Source: Methylobacterium crusticola (GTDB lineage Bacteria; Pseudomonadota; Alphaproteobacteria; Rhizobiales; Beijerinckiaceae). From it: a DNA stretch of 35,026 nucleotides. The stretch's first letter is position 1. Every line of letters begins with the position of its first letter. This document shows positions 1-9,531 of the stretch, one piece after another. The DNA lies in contig NZ_QOWC01000073.1 of the NCBI RefSeq assembly GCF_003574465.1, positions 1 through 35,026 of the forward strand, read 5' to 3'. Under the pieces are notes generated by a model. It was given only the letters and a program-made list of their open reading frames with translations. It had not been told where the DNA came from and made no database searches. The position numbers and the translations under genes are program-made.

Positions 1-1
1 C

Positions 2-2224
<2,223 letters not shown>

Positions 2225-2233
2225 GCCCGCGTT

Positions 2234-2311
2234 CCATCCGGCCGCCACCGAGGCGGCCGTCATCGACCGCTCCGAGGGCGGCTGCCATCCGGCCGCTCCG
2301 AGGGCGGCCGG
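2234..2311. repeat. Three imperfect 24-27 bp hairpin-forming repeats after infB
   Basis: Three tandem units start at 2234, 2261 and 2285. Each contains a GGCCGCC...GGCGGCC or CCGCTCCGAGGGCGG type arm pair, so each can fold as a small hairpin. They lie just after the infB stop. Possible roles are mRNA 3'-end stabilisation or termination together with the hairpin at 2327. The repeat is seen; the role is inferred. Confidence 0.55.
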
Positions 2312-2326
2312 CCTGACGACCCGGCC

Positions 2327-2354
2327 AAGCCCGAGACCTCCGCGTCTCGGGCTT
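2327..2354 (+). terminator. Strong hairpin between infB and rbfA
   Basis: An 11-bp perfect stem (AAGCCCGAGAC pairs with GTCTCGGGCTT) encloses a 6-nt loop CTCCGC. It looks like an intrinsic terminator but no U-tract follows (GTCGG), so it could be a partial terminator, an mRNA-processing site or an attenuator that sets rbfA below infB. Confidence 0.6.
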
Positions 2355-2422
2355 GTCGGTTCAGGTCCTGAGGCTTTGCCGTCGGCCGCCCGCGCCGGCC
2401 GGTGCGGGCCCGGAGAGAAGAA

Positions 2423-2830
2423 GTGCGCAAACCCCAAGACTCCGCCGGTCCCTCGCAGCGCCAGCAGCGCGTGGCCGAGCTCGTGCGCCACGCCCTCGCG
2501 GAGGTGCTGAGCCGCGGCGACCTGCTCGACCCCGTCCTGAGCCAGCACGTCATCACGGTGCCGGAGGTCCGCATGTCGCCGGACCTGAAGCTCGCCACGG
2601 CCTACATCATGCCCCTCGGCGGCCAGGACGAGCGGCCGGTGCTGGAGGCGCTGGAGCGCAACCGCAAGGCCCTGCGCCAGGAGGTGGCCCGGCGCGTCGC
2701 CCTCAAGTTCGCGCCGGACCTGCGCTTCCGCCGTGACGAGACCTTCGACGAGGCGGCGCGGATCGACGCGCTCCTGCGCAGCAAGAAGGTCCAGCGCGAC
2801 CTCGAGCCCGACCCGGACGCGGAGGAGTGA
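2423..2830 (+). CDS. rbfA: Ribosome-binding factor A (30S maturation)
   Basis: RbfA is a small KH-like protein that binds the 30S subunit during late 16S rRNA maturation and cold adaptation. The 135-residue product has the family's usual length and the conserved features QRVAELVRHALAEVLSRG near the start, VRMSPDLKLATAYI mid-protein and LRFRRDETFDEAARIDALL near the C-terminus. I chose GTG 2423 because GGAGAGAAG (2412-2420) is a good Shine-Dalgarno sequence just upstream; an in-frame GTG at 2402 would add seven residues but lies before that site. The gene sits between infB and truB, the standard alphaproteobacterial order. A hairpin follows immediately after the stop. Confidence 0.95.
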   Translation: MRKPQDSAGPSQRQQRVAELVRHALAEVLSRGDLLDPVLSQHVITVPEVRMSPDLKLATAYIMPLGGQDERPVLEALERNRKALRQEVARRVALKFAPDLRFRRDETFDEAARIDALLRSKKVQRDLEPDPDAEE

Positions 2831-2833
2831 TCC

Positions 2834-2857
2834 GGCGCCCGGCTGCTGCCGGGCGCC
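2834..2857 (+). terminator. Hairpin immediately after rbfA
   Basis: A 10-bp perfect stem (GGCGCCCGGC / GCCGGGCGCC) with loop TGCT starts three bases after the rbfA stop. No U-tract follows. It may end or attenuate the infB-rbfA transcript before truB; function is inferred. Confidence 0.5.
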
Positions 2858-2988
2858 CGGCCGGGTGGCCGGGCGGGCGCCTCCGCCGAACCGGCGGACC
2901 GGCACGATGTTGGATGAGCCAGGAGCGGCGCGGCGCGGGCGATGCATCCCGACCGATCGTCGTCGAGCGTGGGACAGGAACCGAGACG

Positions 2989-4095
2989 ATGCACGAGGAC
3001 CAGCCTGCCGAGCGCCCGCCGGCCGCCGCCCGCGACGGCGCTCCCCGCGACGGGGCGCCGCGCGATGGCGCTGCGCGCGATGGCGCTTCGCGCGATGGCG
3101 CTTCGCGCGATGGCGCTTCGCGCGATGGCGCTTCGCGCCAGGATCGCCCGCCCCGCGGCCGCGGCCGCCCGCAGGGCGACCGGCCCAAGCGCCGCGAGAT
3201 CAGCGGCTGGGTGATCCTCGACAAGGGCGTCGGCATGACCTCGACCCACGCGGTCGCGGCGGTGAAGCGGGCCCTCAACGCCAAGAAGGCCGGCCACGCC
3301 GGCACCCTCGATCCCCTCGCCTCCGGCATCCTGCCGATCGCCCTCGGCGAGGCGACGAAGACGGTCCCGTTCGTGATGGACGGGCGCAAGGCCTACGTCT
3401 TCGCGGTGACCTGGGGCGTCGAGACCGACACCGACGACGCCGAGGGGCGCCCCGTCGCCACCTCCGAGCATCGCCCGACCCGCGCGGAGGTCGAGGCGAT
3501 GCTGCCGCGCTTCGTCGGGGCGGTCGAGCAGGTGCCGCCGCGCTACTCGGCGATCAAGATCCAGGGCGAGCGCGCCTACGACCTCGCCCGCGACGGCGAG
3601 GTCGTCGAGCTGGTGGCGCGCCCGGTGCAGATCGACCACCTGGCGGTCGTGGCCCATTCCGAGGAGCGCACGGTGATCGAGGCCGAGTGCGGCAAGGGCA
3701 CCTACGTGCGCGCCATCGCGCGCGACCTCGGGCGCTCCCTCGGCTGCCTCGGACACGTCTCGGCCCTGCGCCGGACCCGCGTCGGGCCCTTCGCGGAGGA
3801 CCAGTCCTGCACCATCGGGGCCCTCGAGGCGGCCGAGAGCGAGGCCAACGCGGCGGTGCTGCGCCCGGTCGAGACGGCGCTCGACGCCGTGCCGTGCGTG
3901 CCCGTCTCGCGGGACATGGCGTTGCGGCTGATGCGCGGCCAGCCGGTGATCCTGCGCGGGCGCGACGCCCCGACCGGGGGCAAGGCCTACGCGACCTGCG
4001 GCGGCGTGCTCGTGGCGGTGGGCGACGTCGAGCGCGGCGAGCTGGTGCCCCACCGCGTCTTCCACCTCGGCGGCACGGCGGCCCGGCATGGCTGA
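2989..4095 (+). CDS. truB: tRNA pseudouridine(55) synthase TruB
   Basis: TruB isomerises U55 to pseudouridine in the T-loop of tRNAs. The 368-residue product has a conserved catalytic core starting at about residue 74 (SGWVILDKGVGMTSTHAV). The motif HAGTLDPLASG carries the catalytic Asp108, and KGTYVRAIARDLG lies near 234. A C-terminal region follows. ATG 2989 is chosen because AGGA lies just upstream; the frame is open back to 2827 but that stretch is poorly TruB-like. The N-terminal 70 residues are not part of the usual enzyme: they include a run of Arg-Asp-Gly-Ala-Ser/Pro repeats from a 15-bp DNA repeat and then a basic PPRGRGRPQGDRPKRRE linker. Such a basic, disordered tail could add RNA affinity. 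The last 8 bases overlap the next gene. Confidence 0.95.
   Translation: MHEDQPAERPPAAARDGAPRDGAPRDGAARDGASRDGASRDGASRDGASRQDRPPRGRGRPQGDRPKRREISGWVILDKGVGMTSTHAVAAVKRALNAKKAGHAGTLDPLASGILPIALGEATKTVPFVMDGRKAYVFAVTWGVETDTDDAEGRPVATSEHRPTRAEVEAMLPRFVGAVEQVPPRYSAIKIQGERAYDLARDGEVVELVARPVQIDHLAVVAHSEERTVIEAECGKGTYVRAIARDLGRSLGCLGHVSALRRTRVGPFAEDQSCTIGALEAAESEANAAVLRPVETALDAVPCVPVSRDMALRLMRGQPVILRGRDAPTGGKAYATCGGVLVAVGDVERGELVPHRVFHLGGTAARHG
3031..3135 (+). repeat. 15-bp tandem repeat (7 units) inside truB
   Basis: Seven head-to-tail 15-bp units encode R-D-G-A-(P/A/S). The last four (3076, 3091, 3106, 3121) are identical CGCGATGGCGCTTCG, while the first three are diverged. The period is a multiple of three, so copy-number change keeps the frame. 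Recent slippage or unequal exchange is implied by the identity of the last four copies. Confidence 0.95.
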
Positions 4096-4519
4096 GGCCG
4101 CCCCGCCCGCCGACGATCCGCGGGTGCTGTGGAGCGAGGACGTCCTGCGCTTCCGCGACACCGACGCGAACGGGCACGCCAACAACGCGGTGTTCGCGGC
4201 CTTCTGCGAGAGCGGCCGGGTGCAGTTCTTCGCCACCCACGTCACCCCGATCCTGCCGCCCGACACCTTCTTCGTGATCGCCCGGTTCGTGATCGACTAC
4301 CGGGCCGAGCTGCACTTCCCGGGCAGCGTGCGCACCGCGACCTGGCTCGGCCGGGTCGGCCGCACCTCGCTCACCTTCCGCCACCGGGTCCTGTCCGGCG
4401 CGCGGCTCGCCGGCGAGGCGGAGTCGGTCTGCGTCCTCCTCGCCAGGGCGTCCCGCCGGCCCGCCCCGCTCGGGGCCGCCGCCGAGGCGGCGCGGCAGCT
4501 CGTGATCCCGGACGCCTGA
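4088..4519 (+). CDS. Hot-dog acyl-CoA thioesterase (4HBT/YbgC-like)
   Basis: The 143-residue product matches the single-domain hot-dog thioesterase family that hydrolyses acyl-CoA esters in the cytoplasm. Diagnostic is RFRDTDANGHANNAVF near residues 21-36, which aligns with the active-site helix region of 4-hydroxybenzoyl-CoA thioesterase/YbgC (Asp26, with Gly29 and His30 beside it). The beta strands VIARFVIDYRAEL and TSLTFRHRVL follow, as expected. The start ATG lies inside the truB end, giving an 8-base overlap and probable translational coupling. In many proteobacteria rpsO follows truB; here this thioesterase takes that place. Acyl-chain preference cannot be predicted. Confidence 0.85.
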   Translation: MAEAAPPADDPRVLWSEDVLRFRDTDANGHANNAVFAAFCESGRVQFFATHVTPILPPDTFFVIARFVIDYRAELHFPGSVRTATWLGRVGRTSLTFRHRVLSGARLAGEAESVCVLLARASRRPAPLGAAAEAARQLVIPDA

Positions 4520-4547
4520 CGCGGCCGGGGCCGCCCGCGCCCGGTCG

Positions 4548-5741
4548 TCACGGCCACACCTTGATGGCGACCGGCCGGCGCACGAGGTCGCGCTCGGACG
4601 TGACCTCGCAGCCCTTGGTCCTGAGCGTCACGTAGTAGAGGTCCGCCGTGTCGCCGACATTGTCGAAGTTGCGGCCCGTCGCGTCGCGGTCGATGAGCGA
4701 GGGATAGCTCACGAGGTCGCCGCCGGCCGTGCAGGGGTCGTCGTAGAGCGTCGGCCCGGCGATGAGCAGGCGGGGCTCGTCCCAGGTGAGGAGGTCCCGC
4801 GAGGTGGTCCAGTAGATCCCCGAGCGCGGGAAGACCCCGCCGGCCGCGGCCTGGAACACCGCGATCCAGGCGCCCGTGGCCCGGTGGCGGCTCACCGAGC
4901 CGACGGGCGCCGGGAAGGGCGCCACCGGCCGGCACGCCCCCGCGCTCCGCGCCGCCCCGGCCTTCGTCCCGTCGCGGTAGGGGTCCGGGAAGGCGATCCG
5001 GAACCCCGTGCCGTCCCAGGCCCGCCAGCGGGTCGGGTCGTGCGGGGCGTCGGAGCGGAACAGGCAGACCCCGAAGGGCTGGCCGGGCCAGCCCGTGGTC
5101 GAGGCGAAGAAGTACCGGTAGCGCCCGTCGGAGACGATGTTCGAGGGGTTGAAGAAGCCGCGGTGGCGGCCCTGCCCGACCTCCTGGCGGAACGGCGGGG
5201 CGGCGACGACGACCGGGGGGGCGGCCCGCGCGAAGCGCGCGCCCCCGTCGAGGGAGCGGGCCGCCAGCACGGTGTTGTACCAGCACGCCATCATGCCGGC
5301 GGCCTGGCAGCGGCCCGGATGCGCGTCGGCGTGGTACTCGTGGTGGAGCAGCGCCTCGACGGTGCGGCCGTCCTCGGTCCAGGTCGCGGTGATCCAGGTG
5401 CGGTCGTCGTAGGCCTCGGGCTCGGGCCGGAAGGCGGAATCGAGCACGATGCGGCAATCGAGCCGGAGGCCGTCGAAACCCGGGCCGCGCAACACCCGGT
5501 TGCGGTAGTGCATGCCGAACACCGCCACCGTGCCGTCGGCCTCCCGCAGGGCGCGGGCGGGAGCGTCCGGCACGTCGTCGCCGTCGCAGGCGTCGCGGCC
5601 GGCCTTGAACACCGTGCGGGCCGGGCCGACGAGCGTCAGGGCCGACAGCGGCGGGCCCGCGGGGGCGCCGGGCTCGGCCCGGGCCGCGCCCAGCGCCAGG
5701 GGCGCGACGCCGAGACACGCGAGGAAGAGGGAGCGGAGCAT
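4548..5741 (-). CDS. Secreted beta-propeller-like (glycosidase-fold) protein, unknown function
   Basis: The 397-residue product starts MLRSLFLACLGVAPLALGAARAEPG, a typical Sec signal peptide with probable cleavage after ARA, so it is likely periplasmic or secreted. The frame is open upstream to 5900, but that extension would overlap the divergent NnrU gene and bury the signal peptide. The mature protein has scattered blade-like stretches: GFFNPSNIVSDGRYRYFFAST, SVSRHRATGAWIAVFQ, SGIYWTTSRDLLTWDEPRLL and LYYVTLRTKGCE. 'Display, strand, then S-x-D-x-x-x-W' units are typical of GH43/sialidase-type propellers. Several Cys residues suggest disulfides. I cannot name a substrate. It is convergent with the thioesterase gene (28 bp apart) and appears to be a single-gene unit. 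Confidence 0.6.
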   Translation of the reverse strand: MLRSLFLACLGVAPLALGAARAEPGAPAGPPLSALTLVGPARTVFKAGRDACDGDDVPDAPARALREADGTVAVFGMHYRNRVLRGPGFDGLRLDCRIVLDSAFRPEPEAYDDRTWITATWTEDGRTVEALLHHEYHADAHPGRCQAAGMMACWYNTVLAARSLDGGARFARAAPPVVVAAPPFRQEVGQGRHRGFFNPSNIVSDGRYRYFFASTTGWPGQPFGVCLFRSDAPHDPTRWRAWDGTGFRIAFPDPYRDGTKAGAARSAGACRPVAPFPAPVGSVSRHRATGAWIAVFQAAAGGVFPRSGIYWTTSRDLLTWDEPRLLIAGPTLYDDPCTAGGDLVSYPSLIDRDATGRNFDNVGDTADLYYVTLRTKGCEVTSERDLVRRPVAIKVWP

Positions 5742-5847
5742 GGGGCGAACCTGGACAGTCGCGCCCAACCTGCCCCAGGATTGCTTGCGGCTTGCTTGAG
5801 GCCGTCGGCGAAATGGGCCGCCTTCGTCGCCCCACGGTCGGTCACAG

Positions 5848-6441
5848 ATGCTCCTCCTGCTCGTCGGCCTCGTGCTCTTCCTGGGCACCCACGCGTTCAC
5901 GATGCTGCGCGGGCCCCGCGCCCGCCTGATCGCCCGCCTGGGGGAGGGGCCCTACAAGATCGGCTACACCGTACTCTCCCTCGCCGGGCTGGTCGTGGTC
6001 GGGATCGGCTACGGCCGCTATCGGGCGGAGGGCTACATCGAGGTCTGGTCGCCCCCGGTCTGGACCCGGCACCTGGCGCTCCTCCTCGTGCTCGCGGCCT
6101 TCGTGTGCTTCGCCGCCGCCTACCTGCCGGGGCGCATCAAGGCCCGGACCAAGCACCCGATGCTGCTCGGGGTGAAGATCTGGGCGACCGCCCACCTCCT
6201 CGCCAACGGCGACCTCGGCTCGATCCTGCTGTTCGGCGGCTTCCTCGCCTGGGCGGTCGCGGCCCGCATCAGCGCCAAGCGCCGGGACGAGGTGAAGGTC
6301 CATGCCGGCCCCCTGGCGGCCCCCGCCGGCTGGCGCAACGACGCGCTCGCCGTCGGCATCGGCGTCGTGGCCTGGCTCGCCTTCGCGCGCGTCCTGCACC
6401 CGTGGCTGATCGGCGTCGCGGTCTGGCCCGGGCAGGCCTGA
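5848..6441 (+). CDS. NnrU-family membrane protein
   Basis: The 197-residue inner-membrane protein has about five hydrophobic segments. It shows the NnrU pattern: GTHAFTMLRGPRARL after the first helix, then GPYKIGYTVLSLAGLVVVGIGYG, VWSPPVWTRHLALLLVL, AAYLPGRIKARTKHPMLLGVKIWATAHLLANGD (the most conserved part), and SAKRRDEVK. NnrU was named from denitrification loci but homologues are widespread; a relative, MddA-type methyltransferase, acts on methanethiol. The role here is open. No denitrification gene is nearby. It is divergent from the propeller gene across a 106-bp gap. Confidence 0.88.
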   Translation: MLLLLVGLVLFLGTHAFTMLRGPRARLIARLGEGPYKIGYTVLSLAGLVVVGIGYGRYRAEGYIEVWSPPVWTRHLALLLVLAAFVCFAAAYLPGRIKARTKHPMLLGVKIWATAHLLANGDLGSILLFGGFLAWAVAARISAKRRDEVKVHAGPLAAPAGWRNDALAVGIGVVAWLAFARVLHPWLIGVAVWPGQA

Positions 6442-6550
6442 GCCGGCGCGGCGCCCCGGCTCGCGCCTCGCCAACCCGCCCCGACTGTGCTACGCGACCG
6501 GCCCTGTCGCACGGTCGCGGCGCAGAGCCCAGGCGGCGAGCCCTTATCCG

Positions 6551-7270
6551 ATGAGCGAGAACGACTTCATCCGCGAGGTCAACGAGGAGTACCGGCGCGA
6601 CCGTCTGGCTCAGGTCTGGACGCGCTACAGCGGCGTGTTCATCGGGCTCGCGGTGCTGGTGGTGCTCGGCGTCGGCGGCTGGCGCTACTGGCAGCACGCC
6701 CAGACCGTCCAGGCCGAGGCGGCGAGCCAGCGCTTCGAGGAGGCGGTGCGCAGGGCCAGGACCGGGACGCCGGAGGATGCCGAGAAGGCCTTCGCGGGCG
6801 TCGTCGCGGAAGCTCCCGCCGGCTACCGCCTGCTGGCGCGCCTGCGCGCCGCCGCGGAGGCCGGCAAGGCCGATCCGGCGGCCGGCGCCAAGGCCTACGC
6901 GGCCATCGCGGACGACGCCTCGGCCGGGACCGGCCTGCGCGACCTCGCGCGCCTGCGCGGCGCCCTGCTCCTCGTCGACCAGGACGACCCGAACGCCCTC
7001 AACGCGCTCCAGAGCCTGGCGGCGCCCTCGAGCACCTTCCGCCACACCGCCCGCGAGACGCTGGGACTCGTCGCCCTCAGGAAGGGCGACTTCGAGGGGG
7101 CCGGGCGCTGGTTCGACCAGATCGCCACCGACCGCGAGACGCCCCCGGGCCTGCGCCAGCGCCTCGAGATCTACGTGGCGCTGGTCGCCGGCGGCCCGGT
7201 GCAGGTCAGCGCCGCCGCCCCGCCGCCGCCCGCCGCCCCGCCCCCGCCCGCCCCGGAGGCGACGCGCTAG
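6551..7270 (+). CDS. YfgM-like membrane-anchored TPR protein
   Basis: The 239-residue product has a short cytoplasmic N-terminus (MSENDFIREVNEEYRRDRL), one transmembrane helix (about 28-46, GVFIGLAVLVVLGVGGW), then a periplasmic helical TPR-like domain (about 50-205) and a Pro/Ala-rich tail. This matches the YfgM/tetratricopeptide-like family, which in gammaproteobacteria binds the SecYEG/PpiD complex. In many proteobacteria the order is yfgM-bamB-der. Here der follows directly with no bamB-like gene between. The ATG is supported by the conserved 'EVNEEYRRDRL' start typical of alphaproteobacterial members. Confidence 0.85.
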   Translation: MSENDFIREVNEEYRRDRLAQVWTRYSGVFIGLAVLVVLGVGGWRYWQHAQTVQAEAASQRFEEAVRRARTGTPEDAEKAFAGVVAEAPAGYRLLARLRAAAEAGKADPAAGAKAYAAIADDASAGTGLRDLARLRGALLLVDQDDPNALNALQSLAAPSSTFRHTARETLGLVALRKGDFEGAGRWFDQIATDRETPPGLRQRLEIYVALVAGGPVQVSAAAPPPPAAPPPPAPEATR

Positions 7271-7379
7271 CACGCGCTCCGAGCGCCGCGATTGATCTAC
7301 CCCACCCGCGCCCTCATCCTGAGGCCGCGGGCGGACGGCCTTGGTCCGCCGGTGCCGCCCTGGGCCGATGCGGGAACCG

Positions 7380-7419
7380 GGCCCAAGCAGGCCCAGACGG
7401 GGCCCAAGCAGGCCCAGAC
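7380..7419 (+). repeat. 21-bp direct repeat just upstream of der
   Basis: GGCCCAAGCAGGCCCAGAC occurs at 7380-7398 and again at 7401-7419, a 21-bp period, ending at the der ribosome-binding site (AGGAAG, 7420-7425). Because it adjoins the start region it would form part of the der leader and could influence its translation. Confidence 0.85.
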
Positions 7420-7431
7420 AGGAAGACCCCC

Positions 7432-8775
7432 ATGCCGGTGCCCATCGTCGCCATCGTCGGGCGGCCGAACGTCGGCAAGTCGACGCTGTTCAACCGCCTC
7501 GTCGGGCGCAAGCTCGCCCTCGTGGACGACCGCCCCGGCGTGACCCGCGACCGGCGCGAGGGCGAGGTGCGCCTCGGCGGCCTGCATTTCCGCATCCTCG
7601 ACACCGCCGGGCTCGAGGAGGCCGAGGCCGACTCGCTGGCCGGCCGCATGCGGGCCCAGACCGAGGCGGCCATCGCCGAGGCGGACGCGGTGCTGTTCGT
7701 CATCGACGCGCGGGCCGGCCTGCTCCCGGCCGACCGGCCCTTCGCCGAGCTGGTGCGGCGCTCGGCCAAGCCGGTGATCCTGCTCGCCAACAAGGCCGAG
7801 GGCGGGGCCGGTCTGTCGGGCGCCTACGAGGCCTTCGGCCTCGGGCTCGGCGACCCGGTGCCGTTCTCGGCCGAGCACGGCGAGGGCGTGGGCGACCTGC
7901 ACGACGCCCTCGCGGCCGTGCTGCCCGAGGCCGACGAGGAGGACGAGGAGGGGGCCGGGAGCCGGCCCCTCAAGGTCGCGATCGTCGGGCGGCCGAATGC
8001 CGGCAAGTCGACCCTGATCAACCGGATGCTCGGCGAGGAGCGCCTGCTCGTCGGCCCCGAGGCCGGCATCACCCGCGACTCGATCTCCCTCGACTGGGTC
8101 TGGCGCGGGCACAGGATCAAGCTGCACGACACCGCCGGGATGCGCCGCCGCGCCCGGGTGGACGACAAGCTCGAGAAGCTCGCGGTCTCGGACGGCCTGC
8201 GGGCGGTGCGCTTCGCCGAGGTGGTGGTGGTGCTCCTCGACGCCACGATCCCGTTCGAGAAGCAGGACCTGACCATCGTCGACCTCGTCGAGCAGGAGGG
8301 CCGGGCCCTGGTGATGGGCGTCAACAAGTGGGACCTCGTCGCCGACCAGCCGGGCCTCCTCAAGGAATTGCGGGAGAAGGCCACCCGGCTGCTGCCGCAG
8401 GTGCGCGGCGCCGCCGTGGTGCCCCTGTCGGGCCTCGCCGGGCAGGGCGTCGACCGCCTGATGCAGGCCGTGGTGGCGACCGCCGAGGTCTGGAACCGCC
8501 GGGTGCCGACCGCGCGGATCAACCAGTGGCTGTCCGAGGCGACGCAGGCCAACCCGCCGCCGGCGGTGTCGGGGCGGCGCATCAAGATCCGCTACGCCAC
8601 GCAGGTGAAGGCCCGCCCGCCCCACTTCGCGCTGTTCGGCAACCAGCTCGGGGCGCTGCCCAAATCCTACACCCGCTACCTCGTCAACGGCCTGCGCGAG
8701 GCGTTCGACCTGCCCGGCGTGCCGATCCGGCTCTCGCTGCGGACCTCCAAGAACCCGTTCGACAAGGGCGAGTGA
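7432..8775 (+). CDS. der: Ribosome-assembly GTPase Der (EngA)
   Basis: Der has two GTPase domains in tandem and is needed for 50S subunit assembly. The 447-residue product shows G1 at residues 10-18 (GRPNVGKST) with DTAG at 57-60 and NKAE at 120-123. An acidic linker (EADEEDEEG) follows, then the second G1 at 186-194 (GRPNAGKST), DTAGMRRRARV and NKWD, and a C-terminal KH-like domain ending SLRTSKNPFDKGE. The first-domain G4 is NKAE rather than NKxD, which I believe is common in alphaproteobacterial Der. ATG 7432 is preceded by AGGAAG; the upstream open frame (from 6487) is antisense or shadow sequence over the TPR gene. Confidence 0.97.
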   Translation: MPVPIVAIVGRPNVGKSTLFNRLVGRKLALVDDRPGVTRDRREGEVRLGGLHFRILDTAGLEEAEADSLAGRMRAQTEAAIAEADAVLFVIDARAGLLPADRPFAELVRRSAKPVILLANKAEGGAGLSGAYEAFGLGLGDPVPFSAEHGEGVGDLHDALAAVLPEADEEDEEGAGSRPLKVAIVGRPNAGKSTLINRMLGEERLLVGPEAGITRDSISLDWVWRGHRIKLHDTAGMRRRARVDDKLEKLAVSDGLRAVRFAEVVVVLLDATIPFEKQDLTIVDLVEQEGRALVMGVNKWDLVADQPGLLKELREKATRLLPQVRGAAVVPLSGLAGQGVDRLMQAVVATAEVWNRRVPTARINQWLSEATQANPPPAVSGRRIKIRYATQVKARPPHFALFGNQLGALPKSYTRYLVNGLREAFDLPGVPIRLSLRTSKNPFDKGE

Positions 8776-8847
8776 GCGCCCGCCGGCGGTTCTCTCGCGC
8801 GGCGCCCCCGAGGGCGAGCCCAGGGGCCGCTCGCGTCTCCCGGGGGT

Positions 8848-9018
8848 CTAGCGCGGCTTCGGGTCGGCGGGCAGGTGCTTGGCGTAGGCCTCCCGCTCCT
8901 CCTTCTCGCGCAGGATCTTCTCGTAGGCCGCCTTCGCCTCGGGCGACACGGTGAGCGTGCGGGCTCGCTCGCCCTTGCGGCGCGGCGCGCGCTTGAACCG
9001 GTCCGTGGATTCGCTCAT
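8848..9018 (-). CDS. Conserved-looking 56-residue charged protein
   Basis: The product is a 56-residue, highly charged, probably cytoplasmic and helical protein (about one third Lys/Arg/Glu). A basic N-terminal stretch (RFKRAPRRKGERAR) is followed by an amphipathic helix (SPEAKAAYEKILREKEEREAYAK). There is no membrane segment or known motif. It begins 89 bp after the dmrA-like gene on the same strand and converges with der, so it is probably the last gene of the cvpA/purF/SDR/dmrA run. The lysine/glutamate-rich helix and coding-like composition make it more than a chance frame, but the function is unknown. Confidence 0.6.
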   Translation of the reverse strand: MSESTDRFKRAPRRKGERARTLTVSPEAKAAYEKILREKEEREAYAKHLPADPKPR

Positions 9019-9107
9019 CGCCCGATCCCCCGTGGTGAGTCGCCGTGACGCTACAGGAGGCGGGCCGGGATGGCGATGGGTCGCAGGCGCGCCGCCGCGG
9101 GCGCCGC

Positions 9108-9512
9108 TCAGGCGCGCCCGCGGCCGACGAGCCAGGCCGGATCGAACCAGCGGTCGGCCTCGCCGTCGTAGGGCAGGCGGGTGACGTCCCATTGCTGGAT
9201 GAAGGGCGCGTAGACGTTCCAGACCGCGATGCCGCCGCCGACGAAGACCCGCCGGCCCGGGTAGCGGGCCAGCACCGCGCGCGGGTCCTCGTGCGAGCGG
9301 ATGACCGCGATGGTGCGGTCCGCGAACGCGAAGGCGGGCACCGCCTCGATCGTCTTCGGCCCGGCGATGAGCACGTGTCCTTGCGTCTCGGCGAAGAAGC
9401 GCGTCACGTCCTCGACGTAGAGCGGGTCGGCGTTGCCCTCCCAGGGCAGCCGCCCGCGCAGGCCGAGCTGGCCCCGCTGGCCGATGGCGCACATCGCGCG
9501 CACGTCGATCAT
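9108..9512 (-). CDS. dmrA: Short DHFR-family reductase, probable dihydromethanopterin reductase DmrA
   Basis: The 134-residue protein belongs to the dihydrofolate reductase fold: a first strand ending CAIGQRGQLGLRGRLPW (residues 8-24), a helix VEDVTRFFAET, a nucleotide-binding strand VLIAGPKT, and the conserved GGG (92-94) of the NADPH site followed by IAVWNVY. It is about 25 residues shorter than usual FolA (about 160). Methylobacterium extorquens DmrA is a 15-kDa DHFR homologue that reduces dihydromethanopterin to the H4MPT cofactor of formaldehyde oxidation. The size (about 15 kDa) and divergent core here fit DmrA better than FolA. A strong ribosome-binding site (GGGAGG) precedes ATG 9512. 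It lies 19 bp after the SDR gene. A divergent FolA is the alternative. Confidence 0.75.
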   Translation of the reverse strand: MIDVRAMCAIGQRGQLGLRGRLPWEGNADPLYVEDVTRFFAETQGHVLIAGPKTIEAVPAFAFADRTIAVIRSHEDPRAVLARYPGRRVFVGGGIAVWNVYAPFIQQWDVTRLPYDGEADRWFDPAWLVGRGRA

Positions 9513-9531
9513 CCGCCGGCCTCCCCCGCCG

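Noticed and set aside
2827..2988. Possible upstream start for TruB overlapping the rbfA stop.
   Set aside because: The added residues are not TruB-like and pass through a hairpin; ATG 2989 has a ribosome-binding site.
3031..3135. A CRISPR-like array.
   Set aside because: The 15-bp units are directly adjacent with no spacers and lie in frame inside truB; they are a tandem repeat.
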